Shown: in pieces, positions 16,399-23,939 of the stretch
How positions within the stretch are numbered: position 1 is the stretch's first letter
Layout: every line of letters starts with the position of its first letter
Translations under genes and position numbers: made by a program
Source: Bacteroidales bacterium
Lineage (GTDB): Bacteria; Bacteroidota; Bacteroidia; Bacteroidales; WCHB1-69
Assembly (NCBI GenBank): GCA_017633255.1
Contig: JAGBPS010000017.1
Span: 1 to 64,000 of the forward strand
Direction: 5' to 3'
DNA: 64,000 nt
The notes under the pieces: model-generated
Database searches by the model: none
What the model was told of the DNA's origin: nothing
Seen by the model: the letters and a program-made list of their open reading frames with translations, nothing else

Positions 16399-16839
16399 AT
16401 GCCCACTCTCACCATCCGACACAAGCGCCACTGGTTCGAGCCGAAGCTGCCACATGCGGTCTTCCTGAACGGCTATTTCGCTGGTATGATGAAGGATGAC
16501 CTTCTGCGGGGCGAGGTGCCAGCGGGAAGTTACTCACTGAGGGTGCAGTTTGGCGGACAGATTCCGATTGGCAAAAAAGGCAAGAGTATCGATATGTCGC
16601 TATCAACGACAGAACAGGTGGAAGTTCCCCCAACTGGTGAGGTGGTCTGCGAATTCCACGACCGTGAACGGCTGTGGAATATCCTTTTTGATATCGACCT
16701 TGTGCTCTGGGTAGTGTCGTGGTTCGTGCAGATGCCACCACTTTACAAAATCCTCTCCGATACTTTTTTCGTCATCTGGATTGTGCGATTGATATTGATT
16801 CGGAAGAAATATTACAAGATTGAGAAGATTATCCATTAA
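16399..16839 (+). CDS. Small membrane-associated protein of unknown function
   Basis: The 146-residue product has an N-terminal strand-rich half (residues 1-95) without a signal peptide. It includes PHAVFLNGYFAGMM and VPAGSYSLRVQFGG, reminiscent of a small beta-sandwich. One or two hydrophobic segments follow near residues 100-132 (DIDLVLWVVSWFVQ and TFFVIWIVRLILI). It ends with a basic tail. No family is recognised. It has its own promoter and is flanked by unrelated genes. Confidence 0.65.
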   Translation: MPTLTIRHKRHWFEPKLPHAVFLNGYFAGMMKDDLLRGEVPAGSYSLRVQFGGQIPIGKKGKSIDMSLSTTEQVEVPPTGEVVCEFHDRERLWNILFDIDLVLWVVSWFVQMPPLYKILSDTFFVIWIVRLILIRKKYYKIEKIIH

Positions 16840-16897
16840 CATTATTTCCTTTTTTGTGGTAATTTTGTTTATTTGGTATTGTTTATTGAAATTTATG

Positions 16898-16905
16898 TAT
16901 CTTTG
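16898..16905 (+). promoter_or_regulatory. Promoter -7 box TATCTTTG
   Basis: Consensus box followed by CGCATC, 54 bases before the ATG at 16960. Confidence 0.55.
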
Positions 16906-16959
16906 CGCATCGAATGATGGGGTGAGAAAATAATAAAACAATCAAAAATATTAAAAATT

Positions 16960-17844
16960 ATGAAAAACACAATCTTTCTGTTAGTTGCAACCATGTTGCT
17001 GACTGTTTCCTGCCGTAATGGCAATACCCAAACCACTGACAATCCACAGGAGCCCACCTTCACCATAAGTACAAAAGAGGGTGTCTCGCTGCTCTTTAAG
17101 GACGGCAAGCCCATGATTTTCGGGTTGGTGGACGTGGAAAACGAAATGTCCAAAGAGCTTTTCCTCGGCTCCTACAATGACAGTCTGCTTGCGGTCCTGA
17201 TGCCCACGGAAGCTTCCCGTTCGGCCATCAACGCATATCTGGTCATTGATTCGCCACATACGATACTCTTTGATGCCGGAATAGGGGCTGACAAAGGCGG
17301 CCGTCTGCTGGAGAATATGAAAAATGCCGAGCTTGAACCTGCTGAGGTTACCGCTGTATGTCTCACGCACCTTCATTTCGACCATATCGGTGGCTTGCTG
17401 CTCGATGGTCAAGCGGCATTCCCCAATGCCACCATTTACCTTTCGCAAGAAGAGTATGACGCATGGGGCGACGGTGGTACGATGGCATCAAACAACGGAT
17501 TATGGAAACAGGTGATGGAAGCCTACAACGGGCATATCAAGACTTTCAGTGATGGCGAGAAACTCTTCGACGGCTTGGTGGTTGCTGAGCTTGCGCCAGG
17601 CCATACTCCAGGGCACACCGTTTACATGGTAGATGGGTTCTGCCTCATTGCCGGAGATTTGCTTCATGCCCAAGACCTCCAGCTGGACTACCCGCAGTTC
17701 TGTGCCCGCTACGACTCGGATCCGGCTCAAGCTGTCGATGCACGTACACGCATCCTCAAGAACGTTTGCGACAATGGCCAATACTTTGCGGGTGCCCACT
17801 GCTACGAGCATTTTATCAATCTTCGCGATCGCAGCGAGAAATAA
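16960..17844 (+). CDS. MBL-fold metallo-hydrolase lipoprotein
   Basis: This 294-residue protein has a lipobox (MLLTVSC-RNG) and a metallo-beta-lactamase fold. The zinc motif THLHFDHIGG is at 136-145; further metal ligands are probably in APGHTPGHTVY and in the aspartate of LIAGDLLH. Family members include lactonases and other hydrolases, so the substrate cannot be named. The lipid anchor suggests it acts at the outer membrane or periplasmic face. It is transcribed from its own promoter, 70 bases before ogt. Confidence 0.85.
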   Translation: MKNTIFLLVATMLLTVSCRNGNTQTTDNPQEPTFTISTKEGVSLLFKDGKPMIFGLVDVENEMSKELFLGSYNDSLLAVLMPTEASRSAINAYLVIDSPHTILFDAGIGADKGGRLLENMKNAELEPAEVTAVCLTHLHFDHIGGLLLDGQAAFPNATIYLSQEEYDAWGDGGTMASNNGLWKQVMEAYNGHIKTFSDGEKLFDGLVVAELAPGHTPGHTVYMVDGFCLIAGDLLHAQDLQLDYPQFCARYDSDPAQAVDARTRILKNVCDNGQYFAGAHCYEHFINLRDRSEK

Positions 17845-17914
17845 TGATTCCGTTTCGCAATGACTGCGGATGGATGTAAATAACAAATCTGTTCAATCTT
17901 CCAAAATTTTGAAC

Positions 17915-18517
17915 ATGGATTATACGTCTCGCTACCTGTCGCCACTTGGTTACATCACCTTGGCTTCAGACGGTGAGGCTCTCATTGGTTTGTGGTTCGA
18001 GGGGCAGAAACACTTTGCCCTCACACTTACAAATGAATCTTCCGAAGATTCCGATTTGCCTGTTTTTGAGCAGACCCGGAACTGGCTTGACCTTTATTTT
18101 TCAGGGGAATGCCCAGATTTCACCCCGCCACTGGCCCCAAAGGGTACGCCTTTCCAGCAAAAGGTATGGAGATTGCTTCTTGCCATACCCTACGGAAAAA
18201 CAGTGACATACGGGGAAATAGCCCAACGTGTTGTAGAGACGCGATTAATCGCGTCTCTACATGGCGTGACGCCTCAGGATGCATTTATACAAGGAGCATC
18301 TCTACAAGGCACAACATCACAGGATGCATTGTCACAGGGCATATTTCTCCCCAAACAACACATGTCCGCACAAGCCGTTGGCGGTGCCGTGGGGCGCAAT
18401 CCCATCAGTCTCATTATCCCTTGCCACCGTATCGTTGGTGCCAATGGTTCTCTTACAGGCTATGCCGGAGGCTTGGAGAGGAAGAAATTCCTACTGGAGC
18501 TGGAACATGTTTTATGA
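17915..18517 (+). CDS. ogt: Methylated-DNA-protein-cysteine methyltransferase with in-frame insertion
   Basis: This enzyme removes O6-methyl groups from guanine by transferring them to its own cysteine. The active site PCHRIVG has Cys170, and FQQKVWRLLLAIPYGKTVTY and MSAQAVGGAVGRNPIS are the flanking family blocks. Normally about ten residues separate GEIA from MSAQAV. Here roughly 44 intervene (106-149), encoded by a perfect 28-bp palindrome plus a degenerate duplicated stretch (TPQDAFIQG and TSQDALSQG). The catalytic parts are intact, so the protein may still work. The ATG at 17915 fits the family N-terminus; an upstream ATG at 17870 would add 15 residues. Confidence 0.85.
   Translation: MDYTSRYLSPLGYITLASDGEALIGLWFEGQKHFALTLTNESSEDSDLPVFEQTRNWLDLYFSGECPDFTPPLAPKGTPFQQKVWRLLLAIPYGKTVTYGEIAQRVVETRLIASLHGVTPQDAFIQGASLQGTTSQDALSQGIFLPKQHMSAQAVGGAVGRNPISLIIPCHRIVGANGSLTGYAGGLERKKFLLELEHVL
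18233..18260. repeat. Perfect palindrome inserted in the ogt reading frame
   Basis: GTAGAGACGCGATT is followed at once by its reverse complement AATCGCGTCTCTAC. It is read in frame as VETRLIASL within the Ogt insertion. Related but imperfect copies occur in intergenic DNA at 47284-47312 and 47331-47360, so it behaves like a mobile palindromic element. Confidence 0.85.
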
Positions 18518-18595
18518 TTTATTTTTCATCTAACATGTTGCGAATTTCTTAAAAAATCAGTATTATTGCACACTGAATATCAATACCCTATCAAA

Positions 18596-19774
18596 ATGAA
18601 ACGGTTTTTCGTTTGCTTGTTCGCCATTGTGTTGTTCTGCGGCAGTCTGCAATGCAAGGCGCAAAATGACAGCATTCCCTTCCTTTTCCGGGGACATTTG
18701 TACGTACATGCTACCATCAATGACACGGTTGATTGTAACGTTTTGTTTGATACAGGGGCGGCAGACATGTTCGGAGCGGATAGTGTTTGGTTATCCCATT
18801 CCCAATGGATTCCAGAAAATTACCGATACGCCATGGCGGGAGGTGGTGCGGGAGCAACGCAAGTCAAGGTTATCGTTGACCTGACAAAAGTGCACATCGG
18901 TAATGTTGAAGAGCATTATGGCATGGTGCCGATTTTCAAGCTCAGAGATGTCGTGGATTGCCATATTGATGCGATTTGGGGCATTAAACATATTGCCGAT
19001 TATCCGTTTGAAATCAATTTCGAACACAAATATCTCAAACAATATAAGGAAGGAAAGCCCGACACAGAAGGTTACATGTGCCTGCCCATTAAATATGAGA
19101 ACAACAGGATTCTTTTTCAGGCAGAGACAAACATCGGCGGTAAAAGCATCAAAGGTTGGTATCTGATGGACACAGGCAGTGGCGGCACTGTCGATTTCAC
19201 CACACAAACAACAAAGCGATATAAGCTCGAAGCCATTCCCGGCAAACGGTATATTACTGATGTTACACAATTCGGTCTTGGCGATAAGGAGCAGGAATAC
19301 TTTCTGGATATGTTATCCAATTGGATTGTCGTCGGGAATGACACCATATTTGGAAAGCCCATCTCCTATATTCCGGAAGGAGCTGGCGCATTCAGTGAAG
19401 GACCATACCTCGGGGTGGTTGGTAATTCAATATGGTCGAAATACAACATCATTATTGATGCAAAAAACAAGATGCTTTATCTTCATCGTTTCAAAGAAGA
19501 TACACCTTTAGTGCCAACATACGATTATAGTTTCAGAAACCGCACAGATATTGGCAGTGGTTGGATTTTATCGGCACTTGTGAGGGATGGCGATGCGGTC
19601 GGAGCAGGCATGGCATTGGGCGATACCATTGTAACCATCAATGGGCGGCCCGTCACAGATTATTCGTGGGAGGAAGAATACAACATTGACGAGCAAGCCA
19701 AACATGTTTTGGAAATTATCGGCGCTGATGGTCAAAAAAAGCAAATTACTTTAGAGGCAAAACTACGTTGGTGA
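18596..19774 (+). CDS. Exported retropepsin-like aspartyl protease with PDZ domain
   Basis: The 392-residue protein has a Sec signal peptide (ending near LQCKA-QND), two aspartyl-protease half-sites, VLFDTGAADMF (near residue 50) and YLMDTGSGGTVDF (near 190), and a C-terminal PDZ-like domain with ALGDTIVTINGRPV. Two DTG motifs in one chain suggest a self-contained active site. Proteins of this type in Bacteroidota are presumed periplasmic proteases; the target is unknown. The ATG at 18596 begins the signal peptide; a TTG at 18566 is less likely. Confidence 0.82.
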   Translation: MKRFFVCLFAIVLFCGSLQCKAQNDSIPFLFRGHLYVHATINDTVDCNVLFDTGAADMFGADSVWLSHSQWIPENYRYAMAGGGAGATQVKVIVDLTKVHIGNVEEHYGMVPIFKLRDVVDCHIDAIWGIKHIADYPFEINFEHKYLKQYKEGKPDTEGYMCLPIKYENNRILFQAETNIGGKSIKGWYLMDTGSGGTVDFTTQTTKRYKLEAIPGKRYITDVTQFGLGDKEQEYFLDMLSNWIVVGNDTIFGKPISYIPEGAGAFSEGPYLGVVGNSIWSKYNIIIDAKNKMLYLHRFKEDTPLVPTYDYSFRNRTDIGSGWILSALVRDGDAVGAGMALGDTIVTINGRPVTDYSWEEEYNIDEQAKHVLEIIGADGQKKQITLEAKLRW

Positions 19775-19794
19775 CAAACAAAAATACAAGAACA

Positions 19795-20295
19795 ATGGAA
19801 CATCGCATTATCAGGAAAGTGTCATTGCCCGCAGATGCAGAGAGAGTTATGGAGGTTTTCGCCGCAGGCAAAGCCATCATGGTTAAGTCCGGCAACCTGA
19901 ACCAATGGATCAATGGCTATCCTTCGTTGGAGGTTGTGCAGTCAGACATGGAGAAAGGTGGCGGTTTTGTGGTAGAAGATGATGGACAGATTGTGGCGTA
20001 TTTCGCTTTTCTGCCTTCTCCTGAGCCTACTTACTCGAAGATTTACGAGGGCGAGTGGCTGGACGACACACAACCCTATCATGTCATCCACCGCATTGCC
20101 AGCTTTCCGGAGGTGCATGGTATCTTCCAGAGTATCATGGAGTTTTGCTTTGAGCGGGAGCGCAACATCCGCATTGACACGCACCGCGACAATCATATCA
20201 TGCAACACAACATCCTGAAACACGGATTCCAGTATTGCGGCATCATCCTTCTGGCCAACGGCGATGAGCGACTGGCGTATCAAAAGATGATTTGA
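19795..20295 (+). CDS. GNAT-family N-acetyltransferase
   Basis: This 166-residue protein fits the GNAT fold. An N-terminal strand and helix (IIRKVSLPADAERVMEVF) are followed by GGGFVVEDDGQIVAYFAF (strand 4 region), HVIHRIASFPEVHGIF, where the acetyl-CoA loop is expected, and the closing NILKHGFQYCGIILLANGDE. The acceptor substrate is unknown. The ATG at 19795 is preferred over TTG/GTG codons that overlap the end of the protease gene. It lies 20 bases after that gene and is probably co-transcribed. Confidence 0.8.
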   Translation: MEHRIIRKVSLPADAERVMEVFAAGKAIMVKSGNLNQWINGYPSLEVVQSDMEKGGGFVVEDDGQIVAYFAFLPSPEPTYSKIYEGEWLDDTQPYHVIHRIASFPEVHGIFQSIMEFCFERERNIRIDTHRDNHIMQHNILKHGFQYCGIILLANGDERLAYQKMI

Positions 20296-20348
20296 GACTT
20301 TGTTCATCAAGCAGATAAGCAGTACAAATAGACTTCAAAATTTTTTTA

Positions 20349-20356
20349 TATCTTTG
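20349..20356 (+). promoter_or_regulatory. Promoter -7 box TATCTTTG
   Basis: Consensus box followed by CATC, 30 bases before the ATG at 20386. Confidence 0.6.
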
Positions 20357-20385
20357 CATCGAAAAACAATTAACCTTCAAAGAAT

Positions 20386-20931
20386 ATGGCTACAATTTAT
20401 GATTTCAAAGCCCTGAACAACAAGGGCGCAGAAGTGGAAATGTCGCAGTACAGTGGCAAAGTTTTACTGATTGTCAACACCGCCTCCAAGTGCGGTTTCA
20501 CTCCGCAATATGACGGTTTGGAAGCGCTTTATCAGAAATACAAAGACCAGGGTTTGGTCATCCTCGGCTTCCCATGCGACCAGTTCGCCAACCAGGAACC
20601 CGGCTCCGATGAGGAGATTGCCGAATTCTGCCGCCTCAACCATGGTGTCACCTTCCCGTTGATGAAAAAAATTGACGTGAACGGCAAAGAGGCGCATCCT
20701 ATCTATGAGTATCTGAAGTCGCAGGCTCCCACTGAGGAATACAAGGGATTGAAGGCCAAAGCCTCAGCAGCGCTGTTCAAGACCATCAGCAAGAGTGTGG
20801 AGAAAGAAAGCGACATCAAGTGGAATTTCACCAAGTTCCTCATTTCCCGTGATGGTGCTACCGTGAAACGCTTCCCGCCCACCGCAGAACCCGCCGACTT
20901 CGAGAAAGACGTTCAGGAGATGCTGGGGTAA
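20386..20931 (+). CDS. Glutathione peroxidase-family thiol peroxidase
   Basis: The 181-residue product has the family signature [19 protein letters not shown] with the peroxidatic Cys36. The second motif is [14 protein letters not shown], whose cysteine is near residue 62, and the third is [14 protein letters not shown]. No selenocysteine is used. Bacterial members mostly use thioredoxin rather than glutathione to reduce peroxides. It is cytoplasmic, with the next gene only six bases downstream. Confidence 0.93.
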   Translation: MATIYDFKALNNKGAEVEMSQYSGKVLLIVNTASKCGFTPQYDGLEALYQKYKDQGLVILGFPCDQFANQEPGSDEEIAEFCRLNHGVTFPLMKKIDVNGKEAHPIYEYLKSQAPTEEYKGLKAKASAALFKTISKSVEKESDIKWNFTKFLISRDGATVKRFPPTAEPADFEKDVQEMLG

Positions 20932-20937
20932 AACAGC

Positions 20938-21606
20938 ATGAAATTCCCTGAAGTATATAATATTGCGCAACTGACGGAGCTGATTCATCAAATTGGATTT
21001 CTGCCGTTATTAGACAGTGGTATTTGGGGTTACTCGGCGGAGGAAATCGTAAGCGAAGACTGCCGTTATGTGACCTTTTCCGACGGAGGATGGGACTGGC
21101 CGCTATGGAAGTGGAAAGGTCCGATTGTTCTTGACGGAGATTGCATGTACGGCAAGTTTTTCGCCAACAAGGCAGGCTTCATCAGCCGTGAGTGGTGGCC
21201 TGATTTCTGCAATTATCGTCGCAGTCGGCGTCCAGCTCCCGAGGAAGGCAGTGTTGAGGAGGCCATCCTGCTGACTTTGCAGGAACATGGCAGCCTGATT
21301 ACCCGTGAGTTGCGTGCCGCATGCGGTCTCACGGGACCGAAGATGCGCAGCCGTTTCGACAGCTATGTCACACGATTACAGATGTCTTGCCGCATTGTCA
21401 CCGAAGACTTCGTCTATCCCAGGGACAAGCATGGCCATGAATACGGCTGGGGCTGGTCGCTGCTAACCACACCGGAGCGGCTTTATGGCAAAGACATTTG
21501 TCGGTGCCCACGTACCCCAGAAGAGTCTTTGGAGCGGATGCTCACTCATTTCCGCAACTTCCTTCCCGAAGCCTCGGAAAGTCAGCTTATGAAACTGCTG
21601 AAATAA
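20938..21606 (+). CDS. AlkZ/YcaQ-related winged-helix protein
   Basis: This 222-residue protein resembles the short Bacteroidota 'AlkZ-related' proteins. It has an N-terminal segment with several tryptophans (GGWDWPLWKWKG), then a winged-helix-like region (SLITRELRAACGLTGPKMRS followed by RFDSYVTRLQ) and GWGWSLLTTPERLYG. Full AlkZ is a DNA glycosylase of about 400 residues that unhooks alkylated or crosslinked bases. This smaller relative lacks much of that length, so glycosylase activity is not assured. It starts six bases after the peroxidase gene and is the last host-like gene before the restriction island. Confidence 0.6.
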   Translation: MKFPEVYNIAQLTELIHQIGFLPLLDSGIWGYSAEEIVSEDCRYVTFSDGGWDWPLWKWKGPIVLDGDCMYGKFFANKAGFISREWWPDFCNYRRSRRPAPEEGSVEEAILLTLQEHGSLITRELRAACGLTGPKMRSRFDSYVTRLQMSCRIVTEDFVYPRDKHGHEYGWGWSLLTTPERLYGKDICRCPRTPEESLERMLTHFRNFLPEASESQLMKLLK

Positions 21607-21642
21607 GAGGAGCCCATCCGCCAACTCGCCGAACGATTTTCC

Positions 21643-21711
21643 GCCAAGTTCCCAAGTAAAAATTGGCCAAGTTCCCAAATGAAATTAAGCCAAGTTCCCA
21701 AATAAGAATAC
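21643..21711. repeat. Three tandem 23-bp repeats upstream of the restriction operon
   Basis: Three consecutive units of exactly 23 bases start at 21643, 21666 and 21689. All begin GCCAAGTTCCCAA and end in a variable A/T-rich part. They lie 108 bases before a TAnnTTTG promoter box. The rest of 21607-22027 shows no gene. Confidence 0.75.
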
Positions 21712-21818
21712 AACTTGCTGTTTGACAGTAGGTTGTAAATCTATATATCAACATCTATTTTTTGAAAACAATTTGTCAAAATATAGTTTTGAGAACCTAA
21801 AATCCGACAAAGAATTTG

Positions 21819-21826
21819 TATATTTG
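21819..21826 (+). promoter_or_regulatory. Promoter -7 box TATATTTG of the restriction island
   Basis: Consensus box followed by CAG. It implies a leader of about 200 bases before the ATG at 22028. No other good box is seen closer to the gene. Confidence 0.5.
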
Positions 21827-22027
21827 CAGATTGATTAGGCATACGAAAACAGGGCTAAGTGAAGAGATAATATAACTGCCGAGAGATGATATTCCTTCTG
21901 CCCCTCAAATTGTAGATTTTATGGTGACGATTGAATGTTTTGAGAAATGGGGGAATTTGCTTTCTAGCATCGTGAAAACCAAATAACAGGAAAAGATAAC
22001 GAAAGAAACTCAAGATAAGTGTAAACA

Positions 22028-23926
22028 ATGAACGGATACTCTCAAACCCCACAAGAGGAACGGATAAAGATACTGCAATCGCTTATGCCTGAAGTATTTG
22101 ACGAGGGCAAGATTGATTGGGAAAAGCTACAGGCCACGCTTGGCGACAAGGTTAATTTCGCCAACGAACGTTATGTGCTGAATTGGGCGGGAAAGAGCGA
22201 TGCGTTCCGTGTGATGCAGCAGCCTTCATCGGCTACTTTGGTTCCGTGTCGAAAGGAGTCTGTTGATTTTGACCATACCGAAAACATCTTCATTGAGGGC
22301 GAGAACATGGAGGTACTGAAAGTACTGCAAAAGAGTTATTTCGGCAAGGTGAAAATGATATACATAGATCCTCCATATAACACTGGTAATGACTCATTTA
22401 TCTATCCCGACAAGTTTTCGGAGACCAAGGAGAAATACTTGCGTCGTGTGGGCGATAAGGACGAGGAAGGCTACATGACCCGCGAAGGTATGTTCCGTAA
22501 AAACAGCAAAGAGAACGGACAATACCACAGCAACTGGCTCAATATGATGATGCCGCGTCTATATCTAGCAAAAGGTCTACTGCGCGAAGATGGCGTGATT
22601 TTCATTTCCATTGACGATAATGAGGTGCATAACCTTCGTTTATTGATGAATGAGATTTTCGGGGAGGAGAATTTTTTAGTAAGTATTGTCTGGGAAAAAC
22701 GATACACGCGAAGCAATAATGCAAAAGCATTTACCACGCTAACAGAAAGCATACTTGTATATCGTAAATCGGAATCTGTCACGATTATTAAAGAACCACG
22801 GAATGAAAAAGTGGATTCAATCTACTCCAATCCCGATAATGATCCAAGAGGTGATTGGACAAGTGTTTCTTATGTAAATCCTGCTACAAAAGAACAAAGA
22901 CCAAATCTTTCATATCCACTATGGAACCCCATTCTTAAAAAAGAAGTCGTTCATCCAACAAATGCTTGGAAATTTGAAAAGGCTAATTATGAAAGACATG
23001 TTGAAGAAAATAGACTTTATTGGGGAAAAAACGGAGAAAATATATATCCTCGGTTAAAGAAATTCTTGTCAGAAATGGAAGGCGGTATGGTTCCTGTTGA
23101 TTTATGGAAACAAGAAGATACGGGAACAACAGACCAAGGAAGCAAAGAATTGGAATCCTTAATGGGTGGAAAATATTTTGATTTTCCAAAACCAGTTTCA
23201 TTGATTAAGCGAGCATTATCTTTAATAATTGGGGATGATGAAAAAGATGGGTTATTCCTTGATTTTTTTGCCGGCACAGCTCCAACAGCGCAAGCAATTA
23301 TGGAATTAAACAAGGAAGACGGCGGCCATAGAAATTACATTTGCATTCAATTGCCAGAGTTATGCGATGAAAAGAGCGATGCGTACAAAGCTGGGTATAA
23401 TACTATTGCGGAAATTGGAAAGGAAAGAATCAGGAGAGCCGGGGCGAAAATTCGTGCTGAAGTGGAGGCCGAACAAGCCAAACAAAAAGAACAACTTCAG
23501 TTTGAGGAGCAACCCATCGAATTGCCCGATTTGGGCTTCAAGGTGTTCAAACTCTCGGAGAGCAACTTCAAGCAATGGTGCGAAATAAAAGGGTCCAACA
23601 AAGAAGAATGGAAACAGCAGATGATGGACTTCCTCAATCCCGTAGCCGAAAACGCTACCACCGACAATATGGTGTACGAGTTGTTGCTGAAGAGTGGCAA
23701 AAGCCTGAACAGCACCATAAAACACCATAACGGTTTTTACGCCATCAACGACAAGGAACTGATACTGATGCTCGAATCCGCCACGCAAGAAACGATTGAT
23801 GCCATCCTTGCTGAGCATCCGCAAAAAGTAATTGCCCTCGACAACCTGTTCGAAGGCAACGACCAATTAAAAACCAACACTGCACTTCAGATGAGAGATG
23901 CAGGAGTGGAGTTTAGGACGATATGA
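22028..23926 (+). CDS. mod: Type III restriction-modification methyltransferase (Mod)
   Basis: This 632-residue beta-class N6-adenine methyltransferase recognises the target and methylates one strand. The catalytic motif DPPYNTG is at 114-120. The AdoMet-binding motif comes later, at 412-420, as DFFAGTAPT, a variant of the usual FxGxG type. The region between (about 230-400) is the expected target-recognition part, and by eye its DNA is more AT-rich than both ends of the gene. The C-terminal segment (QPIELPDLGFKVFKL onwards) is conserved among Bacteroidota Mod proteins. It is the first gene of a four-gene operon ending with res. Confidence 0.92.
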   Translation: MNGYSQTPQEERIKILQSLMPEVFDEGKIDWEKLQATLGDKVNFANERYVLNWAGKSDAFRVMQQPSSATLVPCRKESVDFDHTENIFIEGENMEVLKVLQKSYFGKVKMIYIDPPYNTGNDSFIYPDKFSETKEKYLRRVGDKDEEGYMTREGMFRKNSKENGQYHSNWLNMMMPRLYLAKGLLREDGVIFISIDDNEVHNLRLLMNEIFGEENFLVSIVWEKRYTRSNNAKAFTTLTESILVYRKSESVTIIKEPRNEKVDSIYSNPDNDPRGDWTSVSYVNPATKEQRPNLSYPLWNPILKKEVVHPTNAWKFEKANYERHVEENRLYWGKNGENIYPRLKKFLSEMEGGMVPVDLWKQEDTGTTDQGSKELESLMGGKYFDFPKPVSLIKRALSLIIGDDEKDGLFLDFFAGTAPTAQAIMELNKEDGGHRNYICIQLPELCDEKSDAYKAGYNTIAEIGKERIRRAGAKIRAEVEAEQAKQKEQLQFEEQPIELPDLGFKVFKLSESNFKQWCEIKGSNKEEWKQQMMDFLNPVAENATTDNMVYELLLKSGKSLNSTIKHHNGFYAINDKELILMLESATQETIDAILAEHPQKVIALDNLFEGNDQLKTNTALQMRDAGVEFRTI

Positions 23927-23939
23927 GAAAGGGGTTATT

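Noticed and set aside
17870..17914. Upstream start for ogt at 17870
   Set aside because: Family N-termini begin at the YTSRYLSPLG segment; the extra 15 residues show no conservation-like pattern, although the start cannot be excluded.
21643..21711. CRISPR array
   Set aside because: The three units are directly adjacent with no unique spacers, and no cas genes are nearby.
23261..23288. Mod motif I reads FAGTAP instead of FxGxG, suggesting a dead methyltransferase
   Set aside because: Type III Mod proteins are known to vary at this site (for example SGSAT-type forms), and the catalytic DPPY is intact, so inactivity is not supported.
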